DNA of 64,000 bases from JAFGBI01 sp964480725 (GTDB lineage: Bacteria > Myxococcota_A > Polyangia > Polyangiales > Polyangiaceae): positions 1 to 64,000 of the forward strand of contig CAYZQO010000031.1 in NCBI GenBank assembly GCA_964480725.1. Direction: 5' to 3'. This document shows positions 1 to 8,387 of the stretch, piece by piece (positions within the stretch are counted from its first letter, which is position 1; each line of letters begins with the position of its first letter). The notes under the pieces were generated by a model. The model was not told the origin of the DNA, made no database searches, and was given only the letters and a program-made list of their open reading frames with translations. Made by a program: the position numbers and the translations under genes.

Positions 1-41
1 TAAACCGTAGGTCTCCAGTTCGAGTCTGGAAGGTGGCTCCA
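1..41 (+). tRNA. tRNA-Thr (probably TGT), 3' fragment
   Basis: The first 41 bases are the 3' part of a tRNA cut by the window edge. The T stem is 14-18 paired with 26-30 around the loop TTCGAGT. The five-base variable region AGGTC precedes it. The acceptor 3' strand is 31-37, followed by discriminator T and an encoded CCA at 39-41. The last anticodon base is T at position 1. A T in anticodon position 36, the AGGTC variable loop and a U discriminator fit tRNA-Thr(TGT) best; other acceptors of ANN codons are not excluded because the anticodon is truncated. Confidence 0.7.
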
Positions 42-47
42 GCGGCA

Positions 48-71
48 ACGGCGCGCAGCGGCGCCGTTTCT
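48..71 (+). terminator. Rho-independent terminator after the tRNA
   Basis: A perfect 7-bp GC-rich stem (ACGGCGC with GCGCCGT) around a 6-base loop is followed by TTCT, starting 7 bases after the tRNA CCA end. It probably ends tRNA transcription. Confidence 0.6.
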
Positions 72-209
72 GGTCTGCGGGGGGCGGTGCGGAGCACCTG
101 AAGGTCAGCGACCTGGAGCCCCGAGCGAGCGGAAGATCGCGCCCCAGGCACCCGGAGCCCCCCGATCGCTTCGGGCAAGAAGGGGTCGGCCCCGCGAGCG
201 GGGGACCGC

Positions 210-641
210 TCAGCGCTCGGTGGGGGGCGGGGACGGTTGGGTCGGGTGCTTGGGTCGCGTGGGATCCATCACGTCCCAGGGCTGGGCGGAGGAGGCCCAG
301 AGGTCGACCCGCGGCGTGAACCAGGAGGGGTCGTCGAGCGAGCCGGCGCGAATGCCGATCTCGTTTGGGCTCACCGACCGCCGCGCGAACAGTGGGGTCC
401 CGCAGTCAGGGCAGAAGCCGCGCGCGATGGTGCGACCGTCGTCGTGGGTCACGGTGTGGTATCGCGGCTCGCCCTGGAGCAGCGCGAAGCCCTCGAGCGG
501 CACGAGCATCGCCGCGGTGTGGCCCGAGCCGCTCGCGTACTGGCAATCGCGGCAGTGGCAGTTGAACATGACGCGGGGTTCGCTCCGACACTCGTAGCGG
601 ATGCGACCGCAGGCGCAGCCGCCGGAGAAGGGTACGGTCAC
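210..641 (-). CDS. GFA-family zinc protein (glutathione-dependent formaldehyde-activating enzyme-like)
   Basis: This 143-residue protein has the three cysteine clusters of the GFA/CENP-V fold: CACGRIRYEC near the start, CHCRDCQ in the middle and CPDCG towards the end, which bind structural and labile zinc. The family is named after a protein reported to add glutathione to formaldehyde, but most members have no proven reaction. The GTG start at 641 is chosen because a GGAGG ribosome site sits six bases before it and because longer frames add a low-complexity extension not seen in the family. It stands alone, with no operon partner. Confidence 0.85.
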   Translation of the reverse strand: MTVPFSGGCACGRIRYECRSEPRVMFNCHCRDCQYASGSGHTAAMLVPLEGFALLQGEPRYHTVTHDDGRTIARGFCPDCGTPLFARRSVSPNEIGIRAGSLDDPSWFTPRVDLWASSAQPWDVMDPTRPKHPTQPSPPPTER

Positions 642-796
642 GGTGAGCCTCCAGGTGGGGGAGGTCGCCTCATACCAGGTCGCGCGCGTGACGGAAACCG
701 GGCCTGCGGCGCCGGGTCCCTCGAGCAGCGGGCCCCCGCTCGCGCGAGCTTGCCCTTGGTGTGCGGACGCAGGAGGTGCTTTGCTCGAGCCCGAGC

Positions 797-1579
797 ATGA
801 CCTGCCATCGTCAGTCATTTCGCGTTAACAGCTTCGACGTCGACCCCTTCGACCAACTCACGGCGACTGCCCTCGCTGGCTACCTCCAGGAGTCTGCGAA
901 CGGCCACGTGCGCGCGCTCGGCTGGGGGCTCGACGCGCTCGGCCGTCGTGGGCTCACCTGGGTGCTCGGGGCGATGCAGGTCGAGATCGTGGCCCCCATC
1001 CGCGAGAGGACCCACCTCACAGTCCAGACCTGGCCCTCCGGGCGAGAACGGCTCGCCGTCCTGCGCGACTACGAGGTCGTCGACGGTGCGGGTGCGGTGG
1101 TGGCGTGCGCCGTGAGCCAGTGGCTGCTCCTCGACCTCGAGCGGCGGCGCCCGGTGCGGCCCGAGGTGGTGATCGATCCCGCACTGCTCGTCGAGGCCCG
1201 GCACCTGCTCCCGCCGCTCCGCGACAAGCTCCCGCCGCTCGAGCGATGGACGGAGGAACGGCGCCTCGCGGTTCGCTATCAGGACATTGACGTGAACCTC
1301 CACGCCAACAACGCCGCCTACCTCTCGTGGCTCGTCGATGCTGTCCCCGAAGCCACCTGGCAGGGCTGTCGGTTGGGCTCGGCCGAGGTGCAGTACCTCG
1401 CCGAGTGTCGTCGCGGGACCACGGTGCTCTCGCGCGCCCACGGCGTCGCCCCCGACGCCTTCGAGCACACCGTCGTGCGCGAAGAGGACGGCCGGGAGCT
1501 GGCGCGCGCACGGACCCGCTGGGTCGCGCGGGACACGCCGGTCGGCGTGGAGGCGGCCGGCCGCGCGGGTGCGGCCTGA
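797..1579 (+). CDS. Acyl-ACP thioesterase (FatA/FatB-like, double hotdog)
   Basis: A 260-residue protein with two tandem hotdog domains that should hydrolyse acyl-ACP and release free fatty acids from the type II synthase. The second domain carries the plant-type catalytic signature DIDVNLHANNAAY (residues 163-175), giving Asp165, Asn167 and His169, with Glu203 in the later QYLAEC motif. Thus all four residues expected from FatB are present. The start is uncertain: no clear ribosome site lies before ATG 797. It was preferred because homologues begin a few residues before the FRVNSFDVDPF stretch. The gene converges on the glycosyltransferase ending at 1602. Confidence 0.85.
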   Translation: MTCHRQSFRVNSFDVDPFDQLTATALAGYLQESANGHVRALGWGLDALGRRGLTWVLGAMQVEIVAPIRERTHLTVQTWPSGRERLAVLRDYEVVDGAGAVVACAVSQWLLLDLERRRPVRPEVVIDPALLVEARHLLPPLRDKLPPLERWTEERRLAVRYQDIDVNLHANNAAYLSWLVDAVPEATWQGCRLGSAEVQYLAECRRGTTVLSRAHGVAPDAFEHTVVREEDGRELARARTRWVARDTPVGVEAAGRAGAA

Positions 1580-1601
1580 ACGCGAGCGGCATCGCGCACG
1601 C

Positions 1602-3257
1602 TCATCGCTGCTTCGGGGCCAGGCGCAGCAGCGGGTGCGTCCCGGCCACCTCCTCGTCGTGCAGGATATCAGCGAAGGCCCGAACTCGCGTGGGGAGGCT
1701 CTTCCGAGACCTCGGTCCGGAGACGACGAGCCATAGCGGGCGCTTCGCTGACGCCAGCGCTCGCTCGATCGCCGGGGCGCCCTTGACACAGCGTAGCTCG
1801 AAGTTGGCGCGCACGAACGCCCCGTCGCCGACGCGCGTGCGGTCGTGCTGGTCCAGGTAGAACTCGAGGGGCGCGCAGCCGTACCGGTCGGAGAGGAGCA
1901 GATCCCGGGGCCGCGTCGGCTCGACCGCGAGGTCCCGCTCGCGCTCGGCGCGAAGGCGGGCGAGGACCGCGGGCAGCTCCGAGTGGGAAACCCACGCGCG
2001 CTTCCTCGTGCGCAGGCCCCAGCCAAAGGCGACCTGGGGCCACCCGATGATGAGCAGCAAGGTGGCCACCGTGAGGCCGCGGACCCAGCGCGCGCGCAGG
2101 CCGAGCAGCGCGTCGATGGAGACGCAGGCGAGCGGGAGCAGGTAGGCGAGGAAGAAAACGTTGACGCGGAAGGCGCTCCACGGCCAGCGCCCGAGCAGGT
2201 TGAAGAGGAACGTGACCGCGAGCGGGCCGAGCAGGAGCCCGAGCGCCGCGTGACGGCGACGCTGGAGGAGTGACGCCACGCCGCCGGCGATCAGCGCCAC
2301 CCAGAGCCAGTAGTCGGCCTTCGACCAGGCGGCGATCGTCGACCGGCCGAGCGCCGGCGGGGGTCGCCACTGGTCGCGCGGCGCGCCCGGCATGGCGGCG
2401 ATGCTCACCGTCTTGCCGAGGGCCCAGCGCGCATGCTCGAGGGCGCTGCCGCTCCCCGCCGTGGGGAGGTAGAAGGCCCCGTACTTCTGGCCCCAGAACC
2501 CGGCCTCGTCCGGGGCGTCGATCTGCGAGATGACCGTGGCGAAGACCAGCCCGACGAAGGCGAGGCAGAACGCGGCGCCCCCGGTGGCGAGCGCGAGCCC
2601 GCGCCGGTCGCGCGCGCGCGCGCGGTCGAGGAGCGCGAGCCCGAACGGCACCGGGTAAGCGAACACTGCGTTGTAGGCGAGGAGGAAGGCGAGCGGCGCC
2701 ACCACCACCAGCGCAACCAGCCAGCGCCGCGATCGCGTGCGCCAGTAGTTGAGGCCGATCCCGAGCAGCAGCAGGTGCACGGCCACCTCGACCGAGTACG
2801 GCTTGAACTCCCGTGAGAAGTCCACCAGAAGCGGGCTTATCGCTACCAAGCCGAGCAGCGTCAGGGTGGTGGCCCGGCGCAAGAAGAGCCTCCTGCCCAC
2901 CCAGAGCGCGAGGAAGAGCGCCGCGATCCCGGCCAGGTAGGACGGAAGGCGCAGGACGCGCTCGTCGACCACCGTGAGCTCCAGCAGCCACCGCGTCACG
3001 GCCATGAGCCCGATCGGACGGAACTCCAGCGCCGTGAGCGGTCGCTGGAGCAGGTTTCGGGCCCAGCTCGCCTCGTCGGCCCAGAGGGCGATCGGGTTTG
3101 ACCAGTACCTTACGGATCGAAAGGCGATCCCGAGCGCGATGAGCGCGATCGCGACGAGCCAGAACGCGCGCTCTTGAGGGGCGCGCGCCCGGAGCGCCGC
3201 TGACGGGGGGGGGAATCGGCTCGAGGACACTCGACCCGAGCTAAGCACAGGCCGCAC
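1602..3257 (-). CDS. Membrane glycosyltransferase, GT39/ArnT-like
   Basis: A 551-residue integral membrane protein with about ten hydrophobic segments and a soluble C-terminal part. After the first membrane helix lies ALWADEASWA, the acidic motif in the first periplasmic loop that marks the GT-C superfamily (PMT, ArnT and relatives), which moves sugars from polyprenyl-phosphate donors. The acceptor and the sugar cannot be read from sequence. The GTG start at 3257 is the longest choice; GTG 3230 is also possible, and neither has a strong ribosome site. It stands 190 bases downstream of the NO reductase stop, with no recognisable feature in between, so a functional tie to that operon is not implied. 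Confidence 0.75.
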   Translation of the reverse strand: MRPVLSSGRVSSSRFPPPSAALRARAPQERAFWLVAIALIALGIAFRSVRYWSNPIALWADEASWARNLLQRPLTALEFRPIGLMAVTRWLLELTVVDERVLRLPSYLAGIAALFLALWVGRRLFLRRATTLTLLGLVAISPLLVDFSREFKPYSVEVAVHLLLLGIGLNYWRTRSRRWLVALVVVAPLAFLLAYNAVFAYPVPFGLALLDRARARDRRGLALATGGAAFCLAFVGLVFATVISQIDAPDEAGFWGQKYGAFYLPTAGSGSALEHARWALGKTVSIAAMPGAPRDQWRPPPALGRSTIAAWSKADYWLWVALIAGGVASLLQRRRHAALGLLLGPLAVTFLFNLLGRWPWSAFRVNVFFLAYLLPLACVSIDALLGLRARWVRGLTVATLLLIIGWPQVAFGWGLRTRKRAWVSHSELPAVLARLRAERERDLAVEPTRPRDLLLSDRYGCAPLEFYLDQHDRTRVGDGAFVRANFELRCVKGAPAIERALASAKRPLWLVVSGPRSRKSLPTRVRAFADILHDEEVAGTHPLLRLAPKQR

Positions 3258-3447
3258 GGCCTCGCGTCGAGGACGGCGTTTCCAGCCGGATCAACATGAG
3301 GATCCGGCGCGCCAGGCGCCACGGCGCTCCCGGTTCGGGCGCGATCCGCGACGGGACCGCCCCCGACTCGACAGCGACGGGCACGATCCTGGACGTCGCG
3401 CCCGACGCCGTTGGTCAACGCGGCTATCAGAGTGGGCGAGCCCGGGG

Positions 3448-5742
3448 TCAGGCGCGCTCCGGCAGGGATGCGGGGCCCGGCGCGGGTTGGGCGGGCGATG
3501 CCGCGGCGTCCGCTCGCGCCCGGTAGCTCCAGCCGGTGACGAGCCCGAGGAGGAACCAGATCAGTGCGCCGGCCCCCACCAAGAAGACCGTGTCGCCGAC
3601 CAGGCGTAGCCACCGCAGGGTCCGTACCCACGGCTGCTGGAGGAACTCGGCGGAGCGCGCGTACCAGAGCCCCGTGTCGACGCTGGCGTAGCCCTGCGCG
3701 AGCCCAATCGGCAGGAGGCTGAGCAGGACCATCAGGCCGAGCCCGAGGTTCATCCCCCAGAAGGCCACCGCCAGCGGCCGGTCACGCCAGGCGCGCTGCC
3801 CCGAGAGCACGCGGGCTACCACGAGCACGAGGCCGATGGACAGCAGGCCGTAGACCCCGAAGAGCGCCGTGTGCGCGTGCACTGGGGTGGTGTTCAGCCC
3901 CTGGAGATAATAGAGCGAGATGGGGGGGTTGATGAGGAAGCCGAAGAGCCCCGCGCCGACGAGGTTCCAGAACGCGACGCCGACGAAGAAGGTGATCGGC
4001 CAGCGGTACCGCTGCATCCACGGCGCGCTCCGCTGCATTCGCCAGGTGTTCCATGCCTCCCACCCCACCACCACCAGGGGCACCACCTCTAGCGCGCTGA
4101 AGCTGGCGCCGACGGCCATGATCGGGGTCGGGGTGCCGCTGAAGTAGAGGTGATGGAAGGTGCCGGGGATCCCGGCGACGAGGAAGAGGGTAGCGGAGGC
4201 GAGCACCGCCGCTCCCGCCAGCCGCGCGCGAACGAGGCCGAGGTGGACGAACAGGAAGGAGAGGGCCGCGGTGGCGAAGACCTCGAAGAAGCCCTCCACC
4301 CAGAGGTGCACCACCCACCAGCGCCAGTACTCCATCACCGTCAGGTGGGTGCGCGCCGAGTAGAACAGGCCGGCGCCGTACATCAGTCCGATGGCGACGG
4401 TGCTGGCGACGAAGAGGCGGACCACGGTCGAGGCCTCGCCGCCGCGGCGCCACGCCGGTAAGAGAGCGCGCACCATCAGGAAGAGCCAGAGCAGGAGCCC
4501 GCCGAAGAGGGCAAGCTGGAAGCCGCGCCCGAGGTCGACGTACTCGTAGCCCTGGTGGCCGACCCAGAACCCCGCGTCGAGGCTCAGCCGTTGCTGGATG
4601 CTGAACCACTCGCCCCCCAGGCTGCCGAGGACCACCACCACCAGCGCGCCGAGCAAGACGAGGACGCCCGCCCGCTGGCCGCGCGGCTCTTTCCCGCCGA
4701 TGAGCGGGGCGAGGAAGAGCCCGGCGGCGAGGAACGCGGTGGCGATCCAGAACATCGCGAGCTGGACGTGCCAGGTGCGGGCGACCGCGTAGGGGATCCA
4801 CTCGCCGAGGGGGAGACCGAAGAAGGCCTGGCCCTCGACGGTGTAGTGGGCGACCAGGGCGCCGAGCAGCACCTGCAGGCCGAACAGGCCGGCAACGGCC
4901 GCCAGGTAGTAGGCGACGGCGCGCATCGACGGCGTGATCTTCGCCGCGAGGAGCGGGTCCTCGGGCGGCGGCTCGGCGCGGTCGTCGGGCTCGGCCCGGA
5001 AGGCGCGCCACCAGACGAGCGCGGCCACGCCAGCGAGCAGCAGCACCACGCTGACGATCGACCACAGGACGTTGGCCGCCGTCGGGCGGTTGCCGACCAG
5101 GGGCTCGTGGGGCCAGTTGTTGGTGTAGCTCACCGTGGTGCCGGGGCGCTCGGCCGCGGTGGCCCAGGCGGTCCAGAAGAAGAACGCCGTGAGCTGCTGG
5201 CGCCGCTCGGCGTCCGGCACCGGGCGCTTCGACAGCGCGTAGTCCTCCCGCAGCTGGTCCAGGCTCGGGTCCCCGCCGAAGAGGGCATCGTAATGCTGGG
5301 CGACCTCGGCGACGGCGCGGGCCCGGGCGTCGGAGATGGTGAGCGTGCCGGTGGCGGGGTCGTAGCCGTTGGTGCGAAGCTCGCGCTTCACGCGGTCGGC
5401 GACGACGGCGGCCCCGGCGTCCGCGTCGAGTCCCGCGGGCGCAGGCGTCTGGGCGCCGAGGGCGAGGGCCTCGCGGTGGAGCCAGTCCGCGGACCAGTCG
5501 GGCGCCTGGTAAGCCCCGTGGCCCCAGATGGAGCCCACCTGTTGGCCACCGATGGACTGCCACACCTGCTGGCCGTCGAGGATGTCGTCACGGGTGACGA
5601 GGACGCGCCCGTCGGCGGCGACGACCCGCTCGGGGATGGGCGGCGCCTGACGGTAGACCTCGACGCCGAGCCCACCGAGGATGAGGAAGGCGCCGGCTAC
5701 GCAGGCGGCGAGCAGGATCCAGAGGCGTCGGTGGGACGGCAT
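3448..5742 (-). CDS. norZ: Quinol-dependent nitric oxide reductase (qNOR)
   Basis: A 764-residue haem-copper-oxidase-family enzyme that reduces two NO to N2O with electrons from quinol in the inner membrane. The N-terminal extension, absent from cytochrome-c-linked NorB, contains the DDILDGQQVWQSIGG and GSIWGHGAYQAPDW stretches (about residues 52-83) typical of the quinol type. The catalytic core follows from about residue 270, with haem-ligand histidines in ARTWHVQLAMFW (His325) and later in VVHLWVEGFFEVF, HHLYFSGTP and HAHTALFGVYG. Start ATG 5742 overlaps the ric stop by one base (TGATG), indicating translational coupling. The pair should be expressed together from the sigma-54 promoter upstream of ric. 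NorR is the divergent neighbour. Confidence 0.95.
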   Translation of the reverse strand: MPSHRRLWILLAACVAGAFLILGGLGVEVYRQAPPIPERVVAADGRVLVTRDDILDGQQVWQSIGGQQVGSIWGHGAYQAPDWSADWLHREALALGAQTPAPAGLDADAGAAVVADRVKRELRTNGYDPATGTLTISDARARAVAEVAQHYDALFGGDPSLDQLREDYALSKRPVPDAERRQQLTAFFFWTAWATAAERPGTTVSYTNNWPHEPLVGNRPTAANVLWSIVSVVLLLAGVAALVWWRAFRAEPDDRAEPPPEDPLLAAKITPSMRAVAYYLAAVAGLFGLQVLLGALVAHYTVEGQAFFGLPLGEWIPYAVARTWHVQLAMFWIATAFLAAGLFLAPLIGGKEPRGQRAGVLVLLGALVVVVLGSLGGEWFSIQQRLSLDAGFWVGHQGYEYVDLGRGFQLALFGGLLLWLFLMVRALLPAWRRGGEASTVVRLFVASTVAIGLMYGAGLFYSARTHLTVMEYWRWWVVHLWVEGFFEVFATAALSFLFVHLGLVRARLAGAAVLASATLFLVAGIPGTFHHLYFSGTPTPIMAVGASFSALEVVPLVVVGWEAWNTWRMQRSAPWMQRYRWPITFFVGVAFWNLVGAGLFGFLINPPISLYYLQGLNTTPVHAHTALFGVYGLLSIGLVLVVARVLSGQRAWRDRPLAVAFWGMNLGLGLMVLLSLLPIGLAQGYASVDTGLWYARSAEFLQQPWVRTLRWLRLVGDTVFLVGAGALIWFLLGLVTGWSYRARADAAASPAQPAPGPASLPERA

Positions 5743-6407
5743 CAGTCGGCTCCTGAAAGGACGCGCGGGAAGAGTACGTGGTTCTCGATCTGCACGTGCG
5801 CCATCAGGTCCGCCTCGAGCTGCTCGCAGCGCAGGAGGAGCGCCTTCCAGCTGGTGCAGGCGACCACCGGCGGCACGAAGTCGCCGGCCAGTTCGCGGAG
5901 CCTCTGGAGGCTTCGCCCGTGCTCTTCGTGCTCCGCCTCCATTACCTGGATCGGCAGGGCGAGGGCGGCGCCGGCGCCGCGCAGGATCGCTGGGAAGAGG
6001 ACCTCCTCCTCCTTCTGCATGTGGTCCTCGAGCGCGCCCCGCATCGCGATCAAGTGCGCCGCCAGCCCCACCGGGACCTCGGGCTTGTCGGCGTGGACGC
6101 GCTCGACCTTCTCCGCCAGCTCGATGAGGTCCGGCAGCTCGCGCCGATGAGCCTCATGAAAGGTCACGAGGAGGTGATCGACGAGCTCGGGGAGCGGCCG
6201 GCCTCGCAGATCGCGACCCGCGAGGCCGGCGTCCGCTGCCGCGATCTGATTGAGGACGGAGGCCGCGTCGAGCTCGCGTTCGGCGCAGGCTTCCCGCAGC
6301 GAGCGCCCCCCCCCGCAGCAGAAGTCGAGGTGGAGTTGGCGGAACACGCGGCTGGCCGCCGGCCGGGCTAGCGCCAGGTCGGAGAGGGACTGATCGACGT
6401 GCAACAT
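5742..6407 (-). CDS. ric: Iron-sulfur cluster repair di-iron protein Ric (YtfE/ScdA family)
   Basis: A 221-residue protein with an N-terminal ScdA domain carrying the DFCCGGG motif (about residues 28-34) and a hemerythrin-like four-helix C-terminal domain. Histidines in FHEAH, AAHLIAM, DHMQKEE, AEHEEHG and HVQIENH are the expected di-iron ligands. Family members repair Fe-S clusters damaged by NO or oxidants and bind or reduce NO. The ATG at 6407 is supported by position-for-position agreement with the YtfE N terminus (M-x-x-x-DQ). It is the first gene after the sigma-54 promoter and is coupled to the NO reductase. Confidence 0.93.
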   Translation of the reverse strand: MLHVDQSLSDLALARPAASRVFRQLHLDFCCGGGRSLREACAERELDAASVLNQIAAADAGLAGRDLRGRPLPELVDHLLVTFHEAHRRELPDLIELAEKVERVHADKPEVPVGLAAHLIAMRGALEDHMQKEEEVLFPAILRGAGAALALPIQVMEAEHEEHGRSLQRLRELAGDFVPPVVACTSWKALLLRCEQLEADLMAHVQIENHVLFPRVLSGAD

Positions 6408-6418
6408 GACCGAGCGCG

Positions 6419-6436
6419 AAGCAATCCCCGAGCCAG
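6419..6436 (-). promoter_or_regulatory. Sigma-54 (-24/-12) promoter of ric-norZ
   Basis: Reading the minus strand, TGGCTCGGGGATTGCT at 6435-6420 has GG and GC separated by exactly ten bases and retains TGGC and TTGC of the consensus. Placing the GC of the -12 box at 6422-6421 predicts transcription to begin near 6409-6410, only two or three bases before the ric ATG at 6407. Confidence 0.75.
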
Positions 6437-6498
6437 TGCTGAAGCGTTCGAATTGATTGGTCTATATTGAGAGCGTCATCATTCCTACAACCGGAGCT

Positions 6499-6515
6499 GT
6501 CGTGATCGTGACGAC
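6499..6515. promoter_or_regulatory. Candidate NorR enhancer site
   Basis: GTCGT-N7-ACGAC is a perfect inverted repeat containing the GT-N7-AC core reported for NorR. It lies about 90 bases upstream of the predicted ric transcription start and about 20 bases before norR, a normal place for an enhancer-binding protein. Only one clear copy is seen, whereas characterised NorR promoters have three. Confidence 0.5.
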
Positions 6516-6535
6516 GGCGTTATCGATCGCATTAC

Positions 6536-8071
6536 ATGTCAGACGGTCATCTCGTCGTCCTCGCCGATGCGGCGCGGGATCTCACGGCCAGCCTCAGCGC
6601 GCCGGATCGCCACGAACGGCTCCTGCGGGCGGTGCGGCGTGTGGTCCCCGGCGACGCGGCCTGCCTGCTCGTGCTCGAGGGAGACGCGCTGGTGCCCCTG
6701 GCGGGGTACGGCCTGCTGCCCAGCGCGCTCACGCGGAGCTACTCGCGCGCCGAGCACCCGCGGCTCGACACCGTGCTCCGTGCGTCGCTTCCGGTGCGCT
6801 TCCCCGCGGACAGCCCGCTGCCGGACCCGTTCGACGGCGCCCTGTTGGCCGACCCCGGTGGCGGGCACCGGATCCATGCCTGCCTCGGCTGTGCGCTCCA
6901 CCACGAGGAGACGCCGGTGGGCGCGCTGGTGATCGACGCGCTCGCCCCCGACGCCTTCGACGGGCTCGATCCGGAGCTGCTCCGGGTGCTGGCGGGGCTT
7001 GCGGCCGCGGCGCTGCGCACGGCGCGCCTCATCGACGCCCTCGAGACCACGGTCGCTCGCCAGTCGCAGGATCTGCGGGACCGGGCGCGCGAGGCGCGCT
7101 CCCGTGGGTTCCTCGGGGTGAGCGCCGCCGCCCGGCGCGTGCTCGACGAGGTGGCGCTGGTGGCGGCGACGCCCTTTCCCGTCCTCATCGTTGGCGAAAC
7201 CGGGGTCGGCAAGGACCTCATCGCGGCCCAGGTGCACGCGCGGAGCTCGCGCCGCGATCGGCCTCTGGTCGCGGTCAACTGCGCGGCGCTGCCGCACGAG
7301 CTCGCCGAGAGCGAGCTCTTCGGCCACGCGCGAGGCGCGTTCACCGGAGCCATGACGGAGCGGGCGGGAAAATTCGAGCTCGCGGATCGGGCGACGCTCT
7401 TCCTCGACGAGATCGGGGAGCTGCCGCTCTCGCTGCAGCCCAAGCTCCTGCGCGTCCTGCAGCAGGGCGAGGTGCAGCGGGTGGGCGCGGATCGCGCGCT
7501 GCGGGTGGACGTTCGGATCGTCGCGGCGACCAACCGCAACCTGCTGGCGGAGGTGGAGGCGGGGCGCTTCCGCGCTGATCTCTACCACCGGCTAGCGGCG
7601 TACCCGCTGCTCGTGCCGCCGCTCCGGGAGCGCCTCGAGGATCTGGCGATCCTGGCCGACCACCTCCTTGGTCAGCACCAGCGGCGGCTGGGGGCTCCTG
7701 AGGTCGTGCTGCGAGCGGACGGGCTCGAGCCGTTGCGCGCGTACCCCTGGCCCGGCAACGTGCGGGAGCTCGACAACCTGCTCGGACGGGCGCTGCTGCG
7801 GGCGCTCCGGGACGATCGCCCGCGAGGCCGCGTCGAGATCGGGGCGGAGCACCTGCGCCAGGACCTGTCCGCGATCCCGGCGAGCGGTGGCCGCGCGAGC
7901 GTGCCGGCGACCGGCGGCACGCTGGCCGAGCAGGTCGAGGAGCTCCGGCGGCGCCGGATCACCGAGGCGGTGGCGGCGCACGACGGCAACTGGGCGGCGG
8001 CCGCGCGGTCGCTGGGACTGCACCGGGCCAACTTGCACGCCCTGGCGAAACGGCTCGGGCTCAAGCCCTGA
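6536..8071 (+). CDS. norR: NO-sensing sigma-54 activator NorR
   Basis: A 511-residue bacterial enhancer-binding protein: N-terminal GAF sensor, central AAA+ domain and C-terminal Fis-type helix-turn-helix (about 465-508). The AAA+ part shows Walker A GETGVGKD (220-227), the sigma-54 contact loop GAFTGA (267-272) and Walker B LFLDEI (287-292). The six residues that hold the non-haem iron in E. coli NorR all have counterparts in HPR, PDPFDG, HACLG and GALVID: Arg76, Asp97, Asp100, His114, Cys116 and Asp134. NO should bind this iron and release ATPase activity to fire the divergent ric-norZ promoter. No strong ribosome site precedes ATG 6536. Confidence 0.95.
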   Translation: MSDGHLVVLADAARDLTASLSAPDRHERLLRAVRRVVPGDAACLLVLEGDALVPLAGYGLLPSALTRSYSRAEHPRLDTVLRASLPVRFPADSPLPDPFDGALLADPGGGHRIHACLGCALHHEETPVGALVIDALAPDAFDGLDPELLRVLAGLAAAALRTARLIDALETTVARQSQDLRDRAREARSRGFLGVSAAARRVLDEVALVAATPFPVLIVGETGVGKDLIAAQVHARSSRRDRPLVAVNCAALPHELAESELFGHARGAFTGAMTERAGKFELADRATLFLDEIGELPLSLQPKLLRVLQQGEVQRVGADRALRVDVRIVAATNRNLLAEVEAGRFRADLYHRLAAYPLLVPPLRERLEDLAILADHLLGQHQRRLGAPEVVLRADGLEPLRAYPWPGNVRELDNLLGRALLRALRDDRPRGRVEIGAEHLRQDLSAIPASGGRASVPATGGTLAEQVEELRRRRITEAVAAHDGNWAAAARSLGLHRANLHALAKRLGLKP

Positions 8072-8387
8072 GGTGGTCCGGCCGGCGCGGCTGGGTTCGG
8101 CGGGCGGAACGGCGCTCCCTGCGGGGGCAGCGCGGCTGGGGCGTTCGCCCAGCCGGGGAAGCTCTCGAAAACTGCCGCGCGCGGCCCCGGCGTGGCGCAG
8201 GGCGAGAAGCGCCTCACCCCACGGCGGAAAGTTCCATGCGGAGGTCATCGCAGGGAATCGTTTGGGCAGTTCCGCCTTGATCGGGCTTCGCCGAGGTGGG
8301 AATAGCGAGGGTGGAGCCGTCGATGGGCGGCGGGGGTCGTTCAGTCGATCCATTGTGACATTCTCCTTCCCTTTCGGTGAGCGTTCG
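8072..8387. other. Intergenic stretch between norR and the CotH-like gene
   Basis: These 316 bases hold no convincing gene. At 8134-8154 the sequence can fold into a nine-pair GC-rich hairpin with one bulged G (GGCTGGGGCG, TT, CGCCCAGCC), which may help end norR transcription although no T run follows. A pyrimidine-rich tract precedes the ATG at 8388. Confidence 0.4.

Noticed and set aside
4555..6150. Long plus-strand open frame opposite the NO reductase
   Set aside because: It has the Gly/Arg/Glu-biased composition of an antisense shadow and no known domain; the minus strand encodes qNOR and Ric.
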